9,412 nucleotides of DNA from an uncultured Planctomycetaceae bacterium (GTDB lineage Bacteria > Planctomycetota > Planctomycetia > Pirellulales > Thermoguttaceae): the NCBI GenBank assembly GCA_947307005.1, contig CAMZHY010000107.1, positions 1-9,412 on the forward strand, read 5' to 3'. A program made the position numbers and the translations under genes. The notes beneath the pieces are model-generated. The model searched no databases, was not told the origin of the DNA, and worked only from the letters and a program-made list of their open reading frames with translations. Positions within the stretch are counted from its first letter, which is position 1; the number at the start of each line of letters is the position of its first letter. Shown here piece by piece: positions 1-7,500 of the stretch.

Positions 1-1
1 G

Positions 2-259
2 TTAGAGGTTTACGTCGACGTTGCGGAACTTATAGATATTCCGACGGAAATTAGCCGCAAAGAAAAGGAAGTCGAGAAACTCGAAGGGTTCGTCAAGTCA
101 AAACAGGCGAAGCTTTCGGGCGATTTTGTCAACAAGGCTCCCGCGCATGTCGTTGAGAAGGAACGAGCGTCCCTGGAAGACCTCCAAACTCAGCTTGACG
201 TCAATTTAAAGACGCTTCTAAGTCTTCGCGCGGCGTTGGAAGCTAGGAAGAAAGACTAA
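2..259 (+). CDS. valS: Valyl-tRNA synthetase, C-terminal end (partial)
   Basis: This is the 3' end of a cytoplasmic class I aminoacyl-tRNA synthetase that charges tRNA-Val with valine. Frame 2 is open from the left edge and stops with TAA at 257-259, giving 85 visible residues. They match the C-terminal tRNA-binding coiled-coil arm of ValS: an IDIPTEISRKEKEVEKLE start (family form: IDVEAEIARLEKEL), then KLSGDFVNKAPAHVVEKER (family form: KLSN..FV.KAP..VVE.ER), then a Leu/Glu-rich second helix ending in ARKKD. The heptad-like charge pattern fits two antiparallel helices. The catalytic HIGH and KMSKS motifs lie to the left of the window, so this identification rests on the arm alone. That arm is nevertheless distinctive for ValS. 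The gene precedes hisI by 124 bases on the same strand, with no pathway link. Confidence 0.92.
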   Translation, partial: LEVYVDVAELIDIPTEISRKEKEVEKLEGFVKSKQAKLSGDFVNKAPAHVVEKERASLEDLQTQLDVNLKTLLSLRAALEARKKD

Positions 260-383
260 TTATTTTGCGACTGGTTCCCGAGGATTTTTTTTGGGATTTC
301 CCCCTGTAGTTTTTTCGGCGGTTCTCAACTTGGGAATTTTCGCCCTTTGACTGTTAACCCTTAAAAGAAGACGCAGTATAACG
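260..383 (+). other. valS-hisI intergenic region
   Basis: This 124-base gap is T-rich, with T-runs near 284-291 and 310-315. It holds one imperfect inverted repeat: GGCG (317-320) pairs with CGCC (341-344), and inside it TTCTC (322-326) pairs with GGGAA (332-336) through one G-T pair. It could help end valS transcription, but no uniform T-tract follows it. A TTGACT hexamer at 347-352 and a TATAAC at 377-382 look like promoter boxes but are 24 bases apart, so I do not call a promoter. The purine run AAAAGAAG at 363-370 is the only weak ribosome-binding candidate for hisI. Confidence 0.4.
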
Positions 384-791
384 ATGAGCGACTCCTGTAA
401 TTGTTCTAGCGATAAGATTCGACCTAACTTTAAGAAGGGCGACGGTCTTGTTCCTGTTATTGCGCAGGATTACCAGACGGGCCAAGTTCTGATGATGGCC
501 TATATGAACGAAGAGAGTTACGAAGAGACTCTTAAACTTGGCTACGCCGTTTATTACAGCCGTAGCCGTCAGAAGTTGTGGCGCAAAGGCGAGGAGAGCG
601 GCAACGTTCAGAAGGTTCACGAAATTTACATTGATTGCGACTGCGACACGTTGTTGCTCAAAGTCGATCAAGTCGGCGGATCCGCTTGTCACGAGGGTTA
701 TCCGAGTTGTTTCTTCCGTAAGCTTGAAGGAGACGACTACGTCGTCGTTGGCGAGCGCGTATTCGATCCGAAAGAGGTTTATAAGAAGTAG
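384..791 (+). CDS. hisI: Phosphoribosyl-AMP cyclohydrolase HisI
   Basis: HisI is a cytoplasmic metalloenzyme that opens the adenine ring of phosphoribosyl-AMP, the third step of histidine biosynthesis. The 135-residue protein is a stand-alone cyclohydrolase with no fused HisE pyrophosphohydrolase domain. The family signatures are complete: YYSRSRQKLWRKGEESGNVQ at 57-76, the metal motif DCDCD at 84-88 (Asp84, Asp86, Asp88 for Mg; Cys85 for Zn), then ACHEG with Cys102 and SCFF with Cys109 as the remaining zinc ligands. There are two extra cysteines near the N-terminus (Cys5 and Cys7 in SCNC), plus Cys87 inside the metal motif; none is a standard ligand. The ATG at 384 is the natural start because the conserved region begins soon after it, although the ribosome-binding site is weak. 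It lies 70 bases upstream of hisG, so co-transcription is likely. Confidence 0.96.
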   Translation: MSDSCNCSSDKIRPNFKKGDGLVPVIAQDYQTGQVLMMAYMNEESYEETLKLGYAVYYSRSRQKLWRKGEESGNVQKVHEIYIDCDCDTLLLKVDQVGGSACHEGYPSCFFRKLEGDDYVVVGERVFDPKEVYKK

Positions 792-809
792 TAACATATT
801 ACGACAGTA

Positions 810-825
810 GCGCGTTGCAACGCGC
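810..825. other. GC-rich perfect palindrome between hisI and hisG
   Basis: GCGCGTTGCAACGCGC is an exact 16-base palindrome, 18 bases after the hisI stop and 36 bases before the hisG ATG. As RNA it can form a 6-bp GC-rich stem closed by a TGCA loop. The following bases (CGTTTATTAT) hold only a short T-run, so it is at best a weak or partial terminator. It may instead be an RNA-processing or mRNA-stabilising hairpin that sets different hisI and hisG levels, or a binding site for a dimeric DNA-binding protein. Confidence 0.45.
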
Positions 826-861
826 CGTTTATTATAACTGTTTCGATTTGAAGAGAAGAAA

Positions 862-1740
862 ATGGCTGATAATATTTTGAAACTTGGCGTCCCCGCAGGG
901 AGTCTTCAGGACGCTACCGTCGAGCTTTTTCGTAAGAGCGGGTTCAATATTTCTATAGAGAAGCGCAGTTACTTCCCAACAATCGACGATGACAACGTCG
1001 AATGCATGTTGATTCGCGCTCAAGAGATGGCGCGTTACGTCGCAAACGGCGTGCTTGACGCCGGTCTTACCGGTCACGACTGGATTGTTGAAACAGGCGC
1101 CGACGTCATAGAGATTGCCGAGTTGACTTTTTCTAAGGTTAGTCGTCGTCCTGTCCGCTGGGTGCTTTGCGTTCCGGAATCTTCGCCGGTTCAGTCGGTT
1201 CACGATCTCGAGGGCAAGACGATCGCCACTGAAGCGGTCGGTCTTACGAAGTCTTATCTTGCGAAGCACGGCGTAACAGCGAACGTTGAGTTTAGCTGGG
1301 GCGCGACGGAAGTTAAACCTCCTCGACTCGCCGACGCTATCGTTGAGGTTACCGAAACGGGCAGTTCGCTGCGAGCGAATCACCTTCGTATTGTTGATGA
1401 GATTTTGCAGAGTACGACGCGCTTTATCGTCAATAAAACCGCTTATGCCGATCCTTGGAAGAAGGCTAAGATTGACGACCTCGTTCTCATGCTTAAGTCG
1501 ACGCTTGACGCCGAAAGCAAGGTTGGTCTCATGATGAACGTTCCGAAGGAGAAACTGGAGGGCGTTTTGAAAGTTTTGCCGGCGATGAAGAAGCCCGCCG
1601 TTTCGCCCCTTGCCGATTCCGATTGGGTCGATTTGATAGCGGTCGTCGATGAAAATGCGGTTCGTTCTTTGATTCCCGAACTCAAGAGAGAAGGCGCGTC
1701 TGGGATTATTGAATTCCAGATCTCGAAGATTATCGACTGA
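862..1740 (+). CDS. hisG: ATP phosphoribosyltransferase HisG, long form
   Basis: HisG catalyses the first, committed step of histidine biosynthesis: ATP plus PRPP gives phosphoribosyl-ATP and pyrophosphate, in the cytoplasm. At 292 residues it is the long form, which carries its own feedback domain and does not need HisZ. Visible elements are the LKLGVPAGSLQDAT start (7-19), GLTGHDWI (68-75), and the family signature with the PRPP-binding loop, EVKPPRLADAIVEVTETGSS (150-169). The C-terminal ACT-like regulatory domain spans about 212-288 and ends in GASGIIEFQISKI; in this family it binds histidine and inhibits the enzyme. The SD-like AGAGAAG at 852-858 sits just before the ATG and fixes the start. 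It lies downstream of hisI in a probable two-gene unit closed by the terminator at 1786-1838. No frameshift or missing motif is seen. Confidence 0.96.
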   Translation: MADNILKLGVPAGSLQDATVELFRKSGFNISIEKRSYFPTIDDDNVECMLIRAQEMARYVANGVLDAGLTGHDWIVETGADVIEIAELTFSKVSRRPVRWVLCVPESSPVQSVHDLEGKTIATEAVGLTKSYLAKHGVTANVEFSWGATEVKPPRLADAIVEVTETGSSLRANHLRIVDEILQSTTRFIVNKTAYADPWKKAKIDDLVLMLKSTLDAESKVGLMMNVPKEKLEGVLKVLPAMKKPAVSPLADSDWVDLIAVVDENAVRSLIPELKREGASGIIEFQISKIID

Positions 1741-1785
1741 GAAAAGGTCGCCCGTTCCTTTCTCTTTGAGGAGGATCAGAAAAAG

Positions 1786-1838
1786 AAAACGCTTCTTTAA
1801 AGACGTCTTTTCGCGACGCCCTAGAGAAGCGTTTTTTT
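1786..1838 (+). terminator. Intrinsic terminator after hisG
   Basis: AAAACGCTTCT (1786-1796) is exactly complementary to AGAAGCGTTTT (1825-1835), an 11-bp stem extendable by one T-G and one T-A pair. The right arm runs into seven Ts at 1832-1838. The loop is long (about 28 bases) and contains its own perfect palindrome AAAGACGTCTTT (1799-1810). It begins 46 bases after the hisG stop and separates the his genes from the serine hydrolase. The other strand also has a T-rich tail (complement of 1781-1789), so the stem could work in both directions, although no minus-strand gene faces it. Confidence 0.82.
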
Positions 1839-1859
1839 ATCCCGATTTGATATTTTTCA

Positions 1860-1872
1860 GCGGTTTTACCGC
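1860..1872. other. Small hairpin just before the serine hydrolase gene
   Basis: GCGGT-TTT-ACCGC is a perfect 5-bp stem with a three-base loop, ending 14 bases before the ATG at 1887. It occupies the place where a ribosome-binding site would be expected, and no good SD is visible (only AGG at 1884-1886, touching the ATG). It may be a small operator or a translation-modulating hairpin, but it is short enough to be chance. Confidence 0.25.
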
Positions 1873-1886
1873 AGAGCGTCGACAGG

Positions 1887-3041
1887 ATGAAGATAACGCG
1901 CGTTTTACTTGGACTTCTGATTTTTGCGGCGGTTTCGCCCGCTTTCTCCGCTGATTTTGATTTTGCGAAGGACTTTCAGAAATACGTTGACGACGGCGCC
2001 ATGCCGGGAGCCGTAGTGATTGTCGCGTCTCCGACCGAGATTTTAGCTTCGGAGTCCGTCGGTTGGGCCGACGTCGCCTCTAAAAGGCCGATGGACGAGA
2101 ACGTCCAATTCTGGATCGCGTCTAACACAAAAGCTGTGGTAGCCGTTGCTACGATGATTTGCGTCGACGAAGGTCTGCTTGATCTTGACGAACCGGTCGA
2201 AAATTACTTGCCTCAGCTCAAAGACCTTAAAGTTGGACGCGCGCAGGAGGACGGTTCAATTGTTCTGACGCCCGCGGCTTCAAAGCCTACGTTGCGTCAA
2301 GCGCTTAGTCATACCGCAGGTTTGCGCTTTATTACCGTCTATCAGGAACGTTATGGGATTGATTCGTTGCCGGTTGATCGACTTATGACGACCGTCGGCA
2401 TGACGCCTCTTATTGACGAGCCGGGCGCAAGGTATTCCTATTCCAATCTTGGAATCGACGTCGCGCAGGCGGCCGTCCAAGCGGTTACCGGCGTTCCTTT
2501 TGAGCAATTTCTCAAGGAGCGTGTTTTTGATCCTCTTGAAATGACGGACACGACGTTCTATCCTGACAAAAATCAACTCGAACGCCTTGCCACTCCTTAC
2601 GCTTGGGATTCGGAGACTGGCGCGCTCAAACCGATTCGATTTACGCAAACGCCTTCCCTTGACGACGGTTCGCCCCGCTATGCGGAAGGGGGCGGCGGAC
2701 TCTTCTCCAGCGCGAAAGATTTTGTTAAGTTCTATCAGATGCTTGGCGGCGCCGGCGTTGGCGCGACGGGCAAACGTATTCTTTCCGAGGAAGCTGTCAA
2801 GACGATTTCGTCGAAGCAGACGGGCGACGGCGTCGCTACGGGCTATGGATTTGGCGTGACGGTTTCCGACGAGAGTTTTGGACATGGCGGCGCGTATGGA
2901 ACTCAGGCGGTTGTCTTTCGCGATTCAGGAATCGTCGCCGTCTATATGGTTGCGGTCGCCGGTGTTCCCAAACAGGGCGAAGCGCAGAACGTTTTCCGAC
3001 GCGACGTCGAAGCGTTTATTAAAGCGCGTGAAGAGCGTTGA
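1887..3041 (+). CDS. Secreted serine hydrolase, beta-lactamase (class C-like) family
   Basis: This 384-residue protein belongs to the broad serine beta-lactamase/D-alanyl-D-alanine carboxypeptidase/esterase family. It has a Sec signal peptide: MKITR, a hydrophobic core (6-17), and likely cleavage after the AFSA motif at 19-22. The active-site triad of motifs is intact: SNTK (Ser79 nucleophile, Lys82), YSN (Tyr185-Asn187) and HGG (His333-Gly335), the last replacing the KTG of true beta-lactamases, as in class C-like esterases and peptidases. Other family marks are LSHTAGL (140-146), RVFDPLEMTDTTFYP (212-226) and GGGGLFSSAKDF (268-279). The mature enzyme should act in the periplasm or outside the cell. 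The substrate cannot be read from the sequence: peptidoglycan stem peptides, small esters and D-amino-acid peptides are all possible, and I would not call it an antibiotic-resistance gene. It follows the hisG terminator and so likely starts a new transcript. Confidence 0.88.
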   Translation: MKITRVLLGLLIFAAVSPAFSADFDFAKDFQKYVDDGAMPGAVVIVASPTEILASESVGWADVASKRPMDENVQFWIASNTKAVVAVATMICVDEGLLDLDEPVENYLPQLKDLKVGRAQEDGSIVLTPAASKPTLRQALSHTAGLRFITVYQERYGIDSLPVDRLMTTVGMTPLIDEPGARYSYSNLGIDVAQAAVQAVTGVPFEQFLKERVFDPLEMTDTTFYPDKNQLERLATPYAWDSETGALKPIRFTQTPSLDDGSPRYAEGGGGLFSSAKDFVKFYQMLGGAGVGATGKRILSEEAVKTISSKQTGDGVATGYGFGVTVSDESFGHGGAYGTQAVVFRDSGIVAVYMVAVAGVPKQGEAQNVFRRDVEAFIKAREER

Positions 3042-3100
3042 TTTTTCCCAAGGGACGATTGTCCTTTGTCGCGATTCATTTCCGTTTGTCCATCATTCTT

Positions 3101-3106
3101 AAGGAA
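3101..3106 (+). promoter_or_regulatory. Ribosome-binding site candidate for larC
   Basis: AAGGAA lies 12 bases before the ATG at 3119, slightly far but the only SD-like sequence in the gap. A second AGG at 3111-3113 is nearer. It supports initiation at 3119 rather than at the TTG at 3038, which overlaps the stop codon of the preceding gene and has no conserved protein after it. Confidence 0.5.
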
Positions 3107-3118
3107 TTTCAGGCTGAC

Positions 3119-4432
3119 ATGAGAATACTGCGTTTTGACAGCGTAGGCGGCGCCTCCGGCGATATGATACTCGGCGCTCTTGTTCAATTGGGCGTCGATC
3201 TTCAAATCGTCGAACGTGAGATTCATGAGTTGATTCCGAACGAAGTTTTTTCTTTTCAGATCGATGAAAAGAGTAGTTTCGGGGTATCTGGAATTCACTT
3301 ACAGGTGAATCTTGGCGGCGAACATGAACATAGTCGCGAACACGAACACGAGCATGGGCGAGACCGCAAACACGAGTGCGAACACGTTTGCAAACATGAG
3401 AACGAATGTTCGCATGAGCATGAACATGACGGAGCGCGACCCCATGTTCATGGTCGGACTTGGGCGGAGATACGTCTGTTGTTGGAACGCAGTTCGTTGG
3501 ACGAAAAGACGAAGAACGACTCCCTTGCCGCATTTTCCGCGCTCGCGGAAGCGGAAGCGGAGGTTCACGGCGTGGCTGTCGACAACGTCCATTTTCACGA
3601 GGTTGGCGCCGTTGATTCGATTGTCGATACCGTTGGGTGCGCGTTGGGTTTGAATCTTTTAAAAATAGACGGCGTTTCTCTTTCGCCTCTTCCGATAGGC
3701 GAGGGGACTTTCCGTTGCGCCCACGGCGTTTATCCGATTCCCGCTCCCGCCGTGGCGAATCTTTTGCGTAAATACGCCCTTCCTATCTCGTACGACGTCG
3801 AACCGTTCGAAATGCTGACGCCTACGGCGACCTCGCTTTTTGCCGTTTGGAACAAGGTTTCCATTCCCGACGGCGCAAAACTTATCGCAACGGCAAATTC
3901 ATTTGGAACCCATGAAATGAAGAATCGCCCCAATCTTCTTCGCGTTTCATTATTTGAGACGGAAAACGCGTTGGATGGCGAGCTTTACGCTTCTGAAACG
4001 TTGTGCGAATTAGAAACGAACGTCGACGACGCGACTGGCGAACGTCTTGCTTCCGCCGCCGCGACTCTTTTCGAGGCGGGCGCTCTCGACGTTTGGTTTG
4101 AACCAATTCAGATGAAAAAAGGACGCCCGGCGTCGCGTTTCTGCGTTCTTGTCAGGGAGCGCGATCGCGCCGCCGCCGTTGACTTAATTATTCGTCACAC
4201 AGGCGTTTTTGGCGTTCGTGAAACAATCAAGCGTCGGTATAGCCTTGCGCGATATTTTAAAACGATTGAAACGCCGTATGGCCCGGCTCGTGTTAAAATC
4301 GGAACGACTAAGGCTGGTGAAATTGTTTCAGTCGCGCCGGAATATGAAGATTGCGCGGCGCTTGCTTCCGCGTCGGGGCAGCCTTTTGAGACCGTCTACC
4401 GCGAAATTCTTAGACGATACGCCGAGAATTGA
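3119..4432 (+). CDS. larC: Nickel-insertion protein LarC (nickel-pincer cofactor maturation)
   Basis: LarC is the CTP-dependent cyclometallase that inserts nickel into the pyridinium bis-thiocarboxylate mononucleotide made by LarB and LarE. The finished cofactor serves LarA-type lactate racemase and related racemases or epimerases in the cytoplasm. The 437-residue protein is a single unbroken ORF, unlike the frameshift-separated LarC1/LarC2 of Lactobacillus plantarum. Family motifs: MRILRFDSVGGASGDM (1-16), VHFHEVGAVDSIVDTVG (157-173), HGVYPIPAPA (202-211), EMLTPTATS (231-239), ELETNVDDATGE (297-308) and ALDVWFEPIQMKKGRP (322-337). A His/Cys-rich insert at 69-111 is a likely nickel-binding or storage segment. 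The ATG at 3119 begins exactly at the conserved N-terminus. No larA, larB or larE is in the window. It sits 77 bases after the serine hydrolase and 93 bases before uvrA on the same strand. Confidence 0.93.
   Translation: MRILRFDSVGGASGDMILGALVQLGVDLQIVEREIHELIPNEVFSFQIDEKSSFGVSGIHLQVNLGGEHEHSREHEHEHGRDRKHECEHVCKHENECSHEHEHDGARPHVHGRTWAEIRLLLERSSLDEKTKNDSLAAFSALAEAEAEVHGVAVDNVHFHEVGAVDSIVDTVGCALGLNLLKIDGVSLSPLPIGEGTFRCAHGVYPIPAPAVANLLRKYALPISYDVEPFEMLTPTATSLFAVWNKVSIPDGAKLIATANSFGTHEMKNRPNLLRVSLFETENALDGELYASETLCELETNVDDATGERLASAAATLFEAGALDVWFEPIQMKKGRPASRFCVLVRERDRAAAVDLIIRHTGVFGVRETIKRRYSLARYFKTIETPYGPARVKIGTTKAGEIVSVAPEYEDCAALASASGQPFETVYREILRRYAEN
3323..3451 (+). repeat. His/Glu-rich low-complexity segment inside larC
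   Basis: This stretch encodes LarC residues 69-111 with 13 histidines and three cysteines (Cys87, Cys91, Cys97). His-Glu pairs recur (HEH, HEHEH, HEHEH), with CEHVCKHENEC at the centre. At the DNA level it is an imperfect six-base periodicity of GAACAY, GARCAY and AAACAY units. The units vary in synonymous positions, which argues for selection on the protein rather than recent slippage. LarC proteins often carry a histidine-rich loop at about this place; added cysteines are less expected. Confidence 0.85.
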
Positions 4433-4510
4433 CTGAGCTCAAAGGTTTTTCAAGACGTCAAAATATTTTTTGCCGTTTGATTTGCGTATTCGTTGGCTTT
4501 TTTCAAGAAG

Positions 4511-4518
4511 GGAAGGGA
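4511..4518 (+). promoter_or_regulatory. Ribosome-binding site that fixes the uvrA start
   Basis: GGAAGGGA, within the purine run AAGAAGGGAAGGGA (4505-4518), lies 7 bases before the ATG at 4526. The same frame is open back to a TTG at 4493, but only the ATG has a good SD. The residues added by the earlier start match nothing in the family. Confidence 0.7.
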
Positions 4519-4525
4519 TTCTAGC

Positions 4526-7500
4526 ATGGAAGAGATTCGTCGTAATGAGAACGACAAGTCCCAAGATAGTCGCTTTACTCAGCCTCCCCTTAGCGTTCAT
4601 GGCGCGCGGACGCATAATCTTAAGAACGTAAACGTCAAGATTCCACGCAATCGGACGACGGCGTTGGCTGGGCCTAGCGGCAGCGGCAAGAGTTCGCTTG
4701 CCTTTGACACGATCTTTGCCGAAGGGCAACGTCAGTATGTTGAAAGTTTGTCGACATATTCCCGTCAATTCCTCAACCAGTTGCCTCGACCTGACGTCGA
4801 CTCAATTTCAGGACTTCAGCCTACGGTCGCCATTAAGCAAATCCCCAGCGAGCCTAACCCTCGAAGCACGGTTGCGACCGTCGCGGAGATTTACGATTTT
4901 TTGCGTCTTCTTTTTGCCCGGGTTGGCCTCGCGCACTGCTTTAAATGCGGACGTCCGATTCAGCGACAGACTTCGGAACAGATCGCGCAAGCGATTCAAC
5001 GACTCCCGCAAGGCGCCCGTTTTATGCTTCTTGCGCCAGTTGTTCACGATAAACTCGGAACGCATTCAGACGTGATTCAGCGTTTGATTAAATCGGGACG
5101 GACGCGCGCGCGCGTCGACGGCGCTATCGTCGAACTATCGGAGACGCCTAAACTTGATCCGCAAAAGCTTCATTCGATCGAGGTGGTTATTGATCGTTTG
5201 ATTCTTCGCGAAGGCCTTGAATCGAGATTGACGGAATCGATAGAGAAGGCGCTTGAGGTTGGAGCCGGACTTGTTTGCTGTTTCTATGAAAAAGAACGTC
5301 AGATAACTCAATCTGGTTCTACGCGAAGCGTTTGGAAGGATATCCTTTTTAGCAATCGTTATTCCTGTCCAAAATGCAATGTCAGCTACGCAGAATTAGA
5401 GCCGCGTTCTTTCAGTTTCAACAGTCCATATGGCGCCTGTCCAAAATGCGGTGGAATTGGTCGTTACGACGCGTTTAATTCAGAACGTTTGATTTCAGAC
5501 GCAAATTTGACGCTTGAAGGCGGGGCCTTGTCTCTGGGCAAGGGACTCTCAACGGGCGCGCAGCGGAAAATCAAGAAACTTCTAGAAGAATTCAGGAAAC
5601 TTGAACCGGACGCCTACGATAAGCCTTTGTCTCAATGGGACGATCGCGTTCGCGAGTTCTTTTTCTATGGATCGCCTTGCGATGAAGAGGACTGCGTTGT
5701 TCTGACCTCGGAAGATACCGCTCTCTTAAACGCGAACGCAACTTCTTTAAAGAAAGCGCTCGACTCAGAATCGGAAGACGCCGTTATGGAGAATCTTGCC
5801 GTTTCCGACCTTGGCGTCCTTGCGAAGGGCGTTAAAGGCAGAGAGGATTCCAAGCGACGAGACTCGTCTCCCGAATATAAAGGCCTTATCGGCGCGCTTG
5901 ACGAGGTTTTCTCCGAATCGAAGAGCGACAACGAACTTAAATATTTGACCGACTTCCGCGGGAGCGTTCTTTGCAACGAATGCGGAGGAACGCGGATTCG
6001 CCGCGAGGCGCGTTCCGTTACCGTTGGTGGAAGGACCCTTGGCGAGACGACCGCTATGAGCGTGGATCAAGCGCTCGAATGGTTCGAAGAATTGAGTTTT
6101 GACGAACCCCAACGCGAGGTCGCCGAGCCGATCATTGAGCAAATTGTCTCTCGTCTTCGCGCAATGTCGCGTCTGCGCCTCGGTTATCTGACGCTTGATC
6201 GCGCAGCCGACACGTTGAGCGGCGGCGAGTTGCAACGCGTGCGGTTGACAACCGCTCTCGGCAATAATCTTTCGGGCGTATGCTACATCCTCGACGAACC
6301 GACGACGGGGTTGCACCCGCGCGATACGGAGCGTTTGCTCGAGACGTTTGAATCGCTTAAGGAACATAACAATACGGTAGTTCTTGTCGAGCACCACGAA
6401 GACGTTCTCAGAAACGCGGATTGGCTTGTGGACTTTGGCCCCGGCGCCGGCGCTGGCGGCGGCGAAGTTCTTGCGGAAGGGACGCCCGAGGAGGTCATGG
6501 AGAATTCTCGTTCTCTGACGGGACCGTTTTTGAGCGGAAAAGAGTCGATATCGATTCCAGAAAAACGTCGCAAGGTCGTAAAAACGCGTTCGCTTACGCT
6601 CGAGGGCGTTCGAACCAACAATCTCAAGGACGTGACGTTGACGCTTCCTCTCGGACTTTTTGTCTGCGTCACAGGCGTTAGCGGTTCCGGAAAGAGTTCC
6701 CTCTTTGCCAAGACGCTCGTTCCTGCGCTCCGAAAACGCGTTAGTTATGTTGGAGACGAGATTGAGACGCCCTTTTACGAGGACGAACGGTCTTTGTTCC
6801 GGAGTATTCGCGGCGCAAGCCGTATTGACAAAATTGTCGAGGTTACGCAGGCGCCAATCGGACGCAGCGCAAGAAGCAATCCCGCTTCGTATTCCGACGT
6901 CTACGCGGAAATTCGCCAACTCTTCGCAAGTTCTCGAGACGCTAAGGCGTACGGGTTCAAAAACGGTCGTTTTAGCTTCAACGTCGCCGGCGGTCGTTGT
7001 GAAGAATGTCAGGGATTGGGCGTGATAAAGATCGAGAATCTTTTCCTCCCAGACTCCTATACGGTCTGTCCCGTTTGCGAAGGTAAACGATTCAACAGTC
7101 AAACGCTCCAAGTCCGCTACAACAACAAAACGATCGCCGACGTGCTCGACATGTCTTTTGACGAAGCGTCGAAGTTCTTCGCAGCTCACAAAAAACTTAA
7201 GCGTTACCTTGACAGTTTTAAAGACGTCGGTCTTGGATATTTGACGTTGGGTCAATCGTCGGCGACCCTTTCAGGAGGGGAGGCTCAGCGAGTCAAGTTG
7301 GCGAAAGAACTGGGTAGACAGGAGACAGGCAACGCGCTTTATCTTCTCGACGAACCGACTTCAGGGCTTCATTCCGTCGACGTTCGGAATTTGCTCGCTA
7401 TTCTTCAAGGTCTTGTCGATCGTGGAAATACCGTCGTCGTCATTGAACATTCTACCGACGTGATGAAGGTCGCCGACTGGATTATCGATATGGGACCGGA

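Noticed and set aside
347..382. Promoter for hisI from TTGACT (347-352) and TATAAC (377-382)
   Set aside because: The 24-base spacing is too long for a sigma-70-type promoter, and the -10 box would touch the start codon.
354..797. A 147-codon minus-strand frame opposite hisI
   Set aside because: It mirrors hisI almost exactly. The hydrophobic look of its translation comes from reverse reading of the Asp/Lys-rich codons.
2280..2885. A 201-codon minus-strand frame opposite the serine hydrolase
   Set aside because: It is a shadow of the conserved plus-strand gene; the product is Arg-rich and unlike any family I know.
3050..3067. Hairpin AAGGGAC-GATT-GTCCTTT after the serine hydrolase as a terminator
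   Set aside because: The stem has one G-T pair and only a three-T tail followed by GTCG, so it is too weak to call.
3038..3118. Earlier start for larC at a TTG at 3038
   Set aside because: It overlaps the stop codon of the upstream gene and lacks conserved residues, and the family N-terminus begins at the ATG at 3119.
3323..3451. Repeats in larC as a CRISPR-like or tandem-repeat array
   Set aside because: The units are only six bases, lack spacers, stay in frame and encode His-Glu pairs, so it is coding low complexity.
4493..4525. Earlier start for uvrA at a TTG at 4493
   Set aside because: The ATG at 4526 has a strong SD at 4511-4518, and the extra eleven residues are not a family feature.
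5765..7255. A 496-codon open frame on the minus strand inside uvrA
   Set aside because: It lies wholly opposite well-conserved UvrA motifs, its translation shows no recognisable domain, and it is explained by the codon bias of the plus-strand gene.
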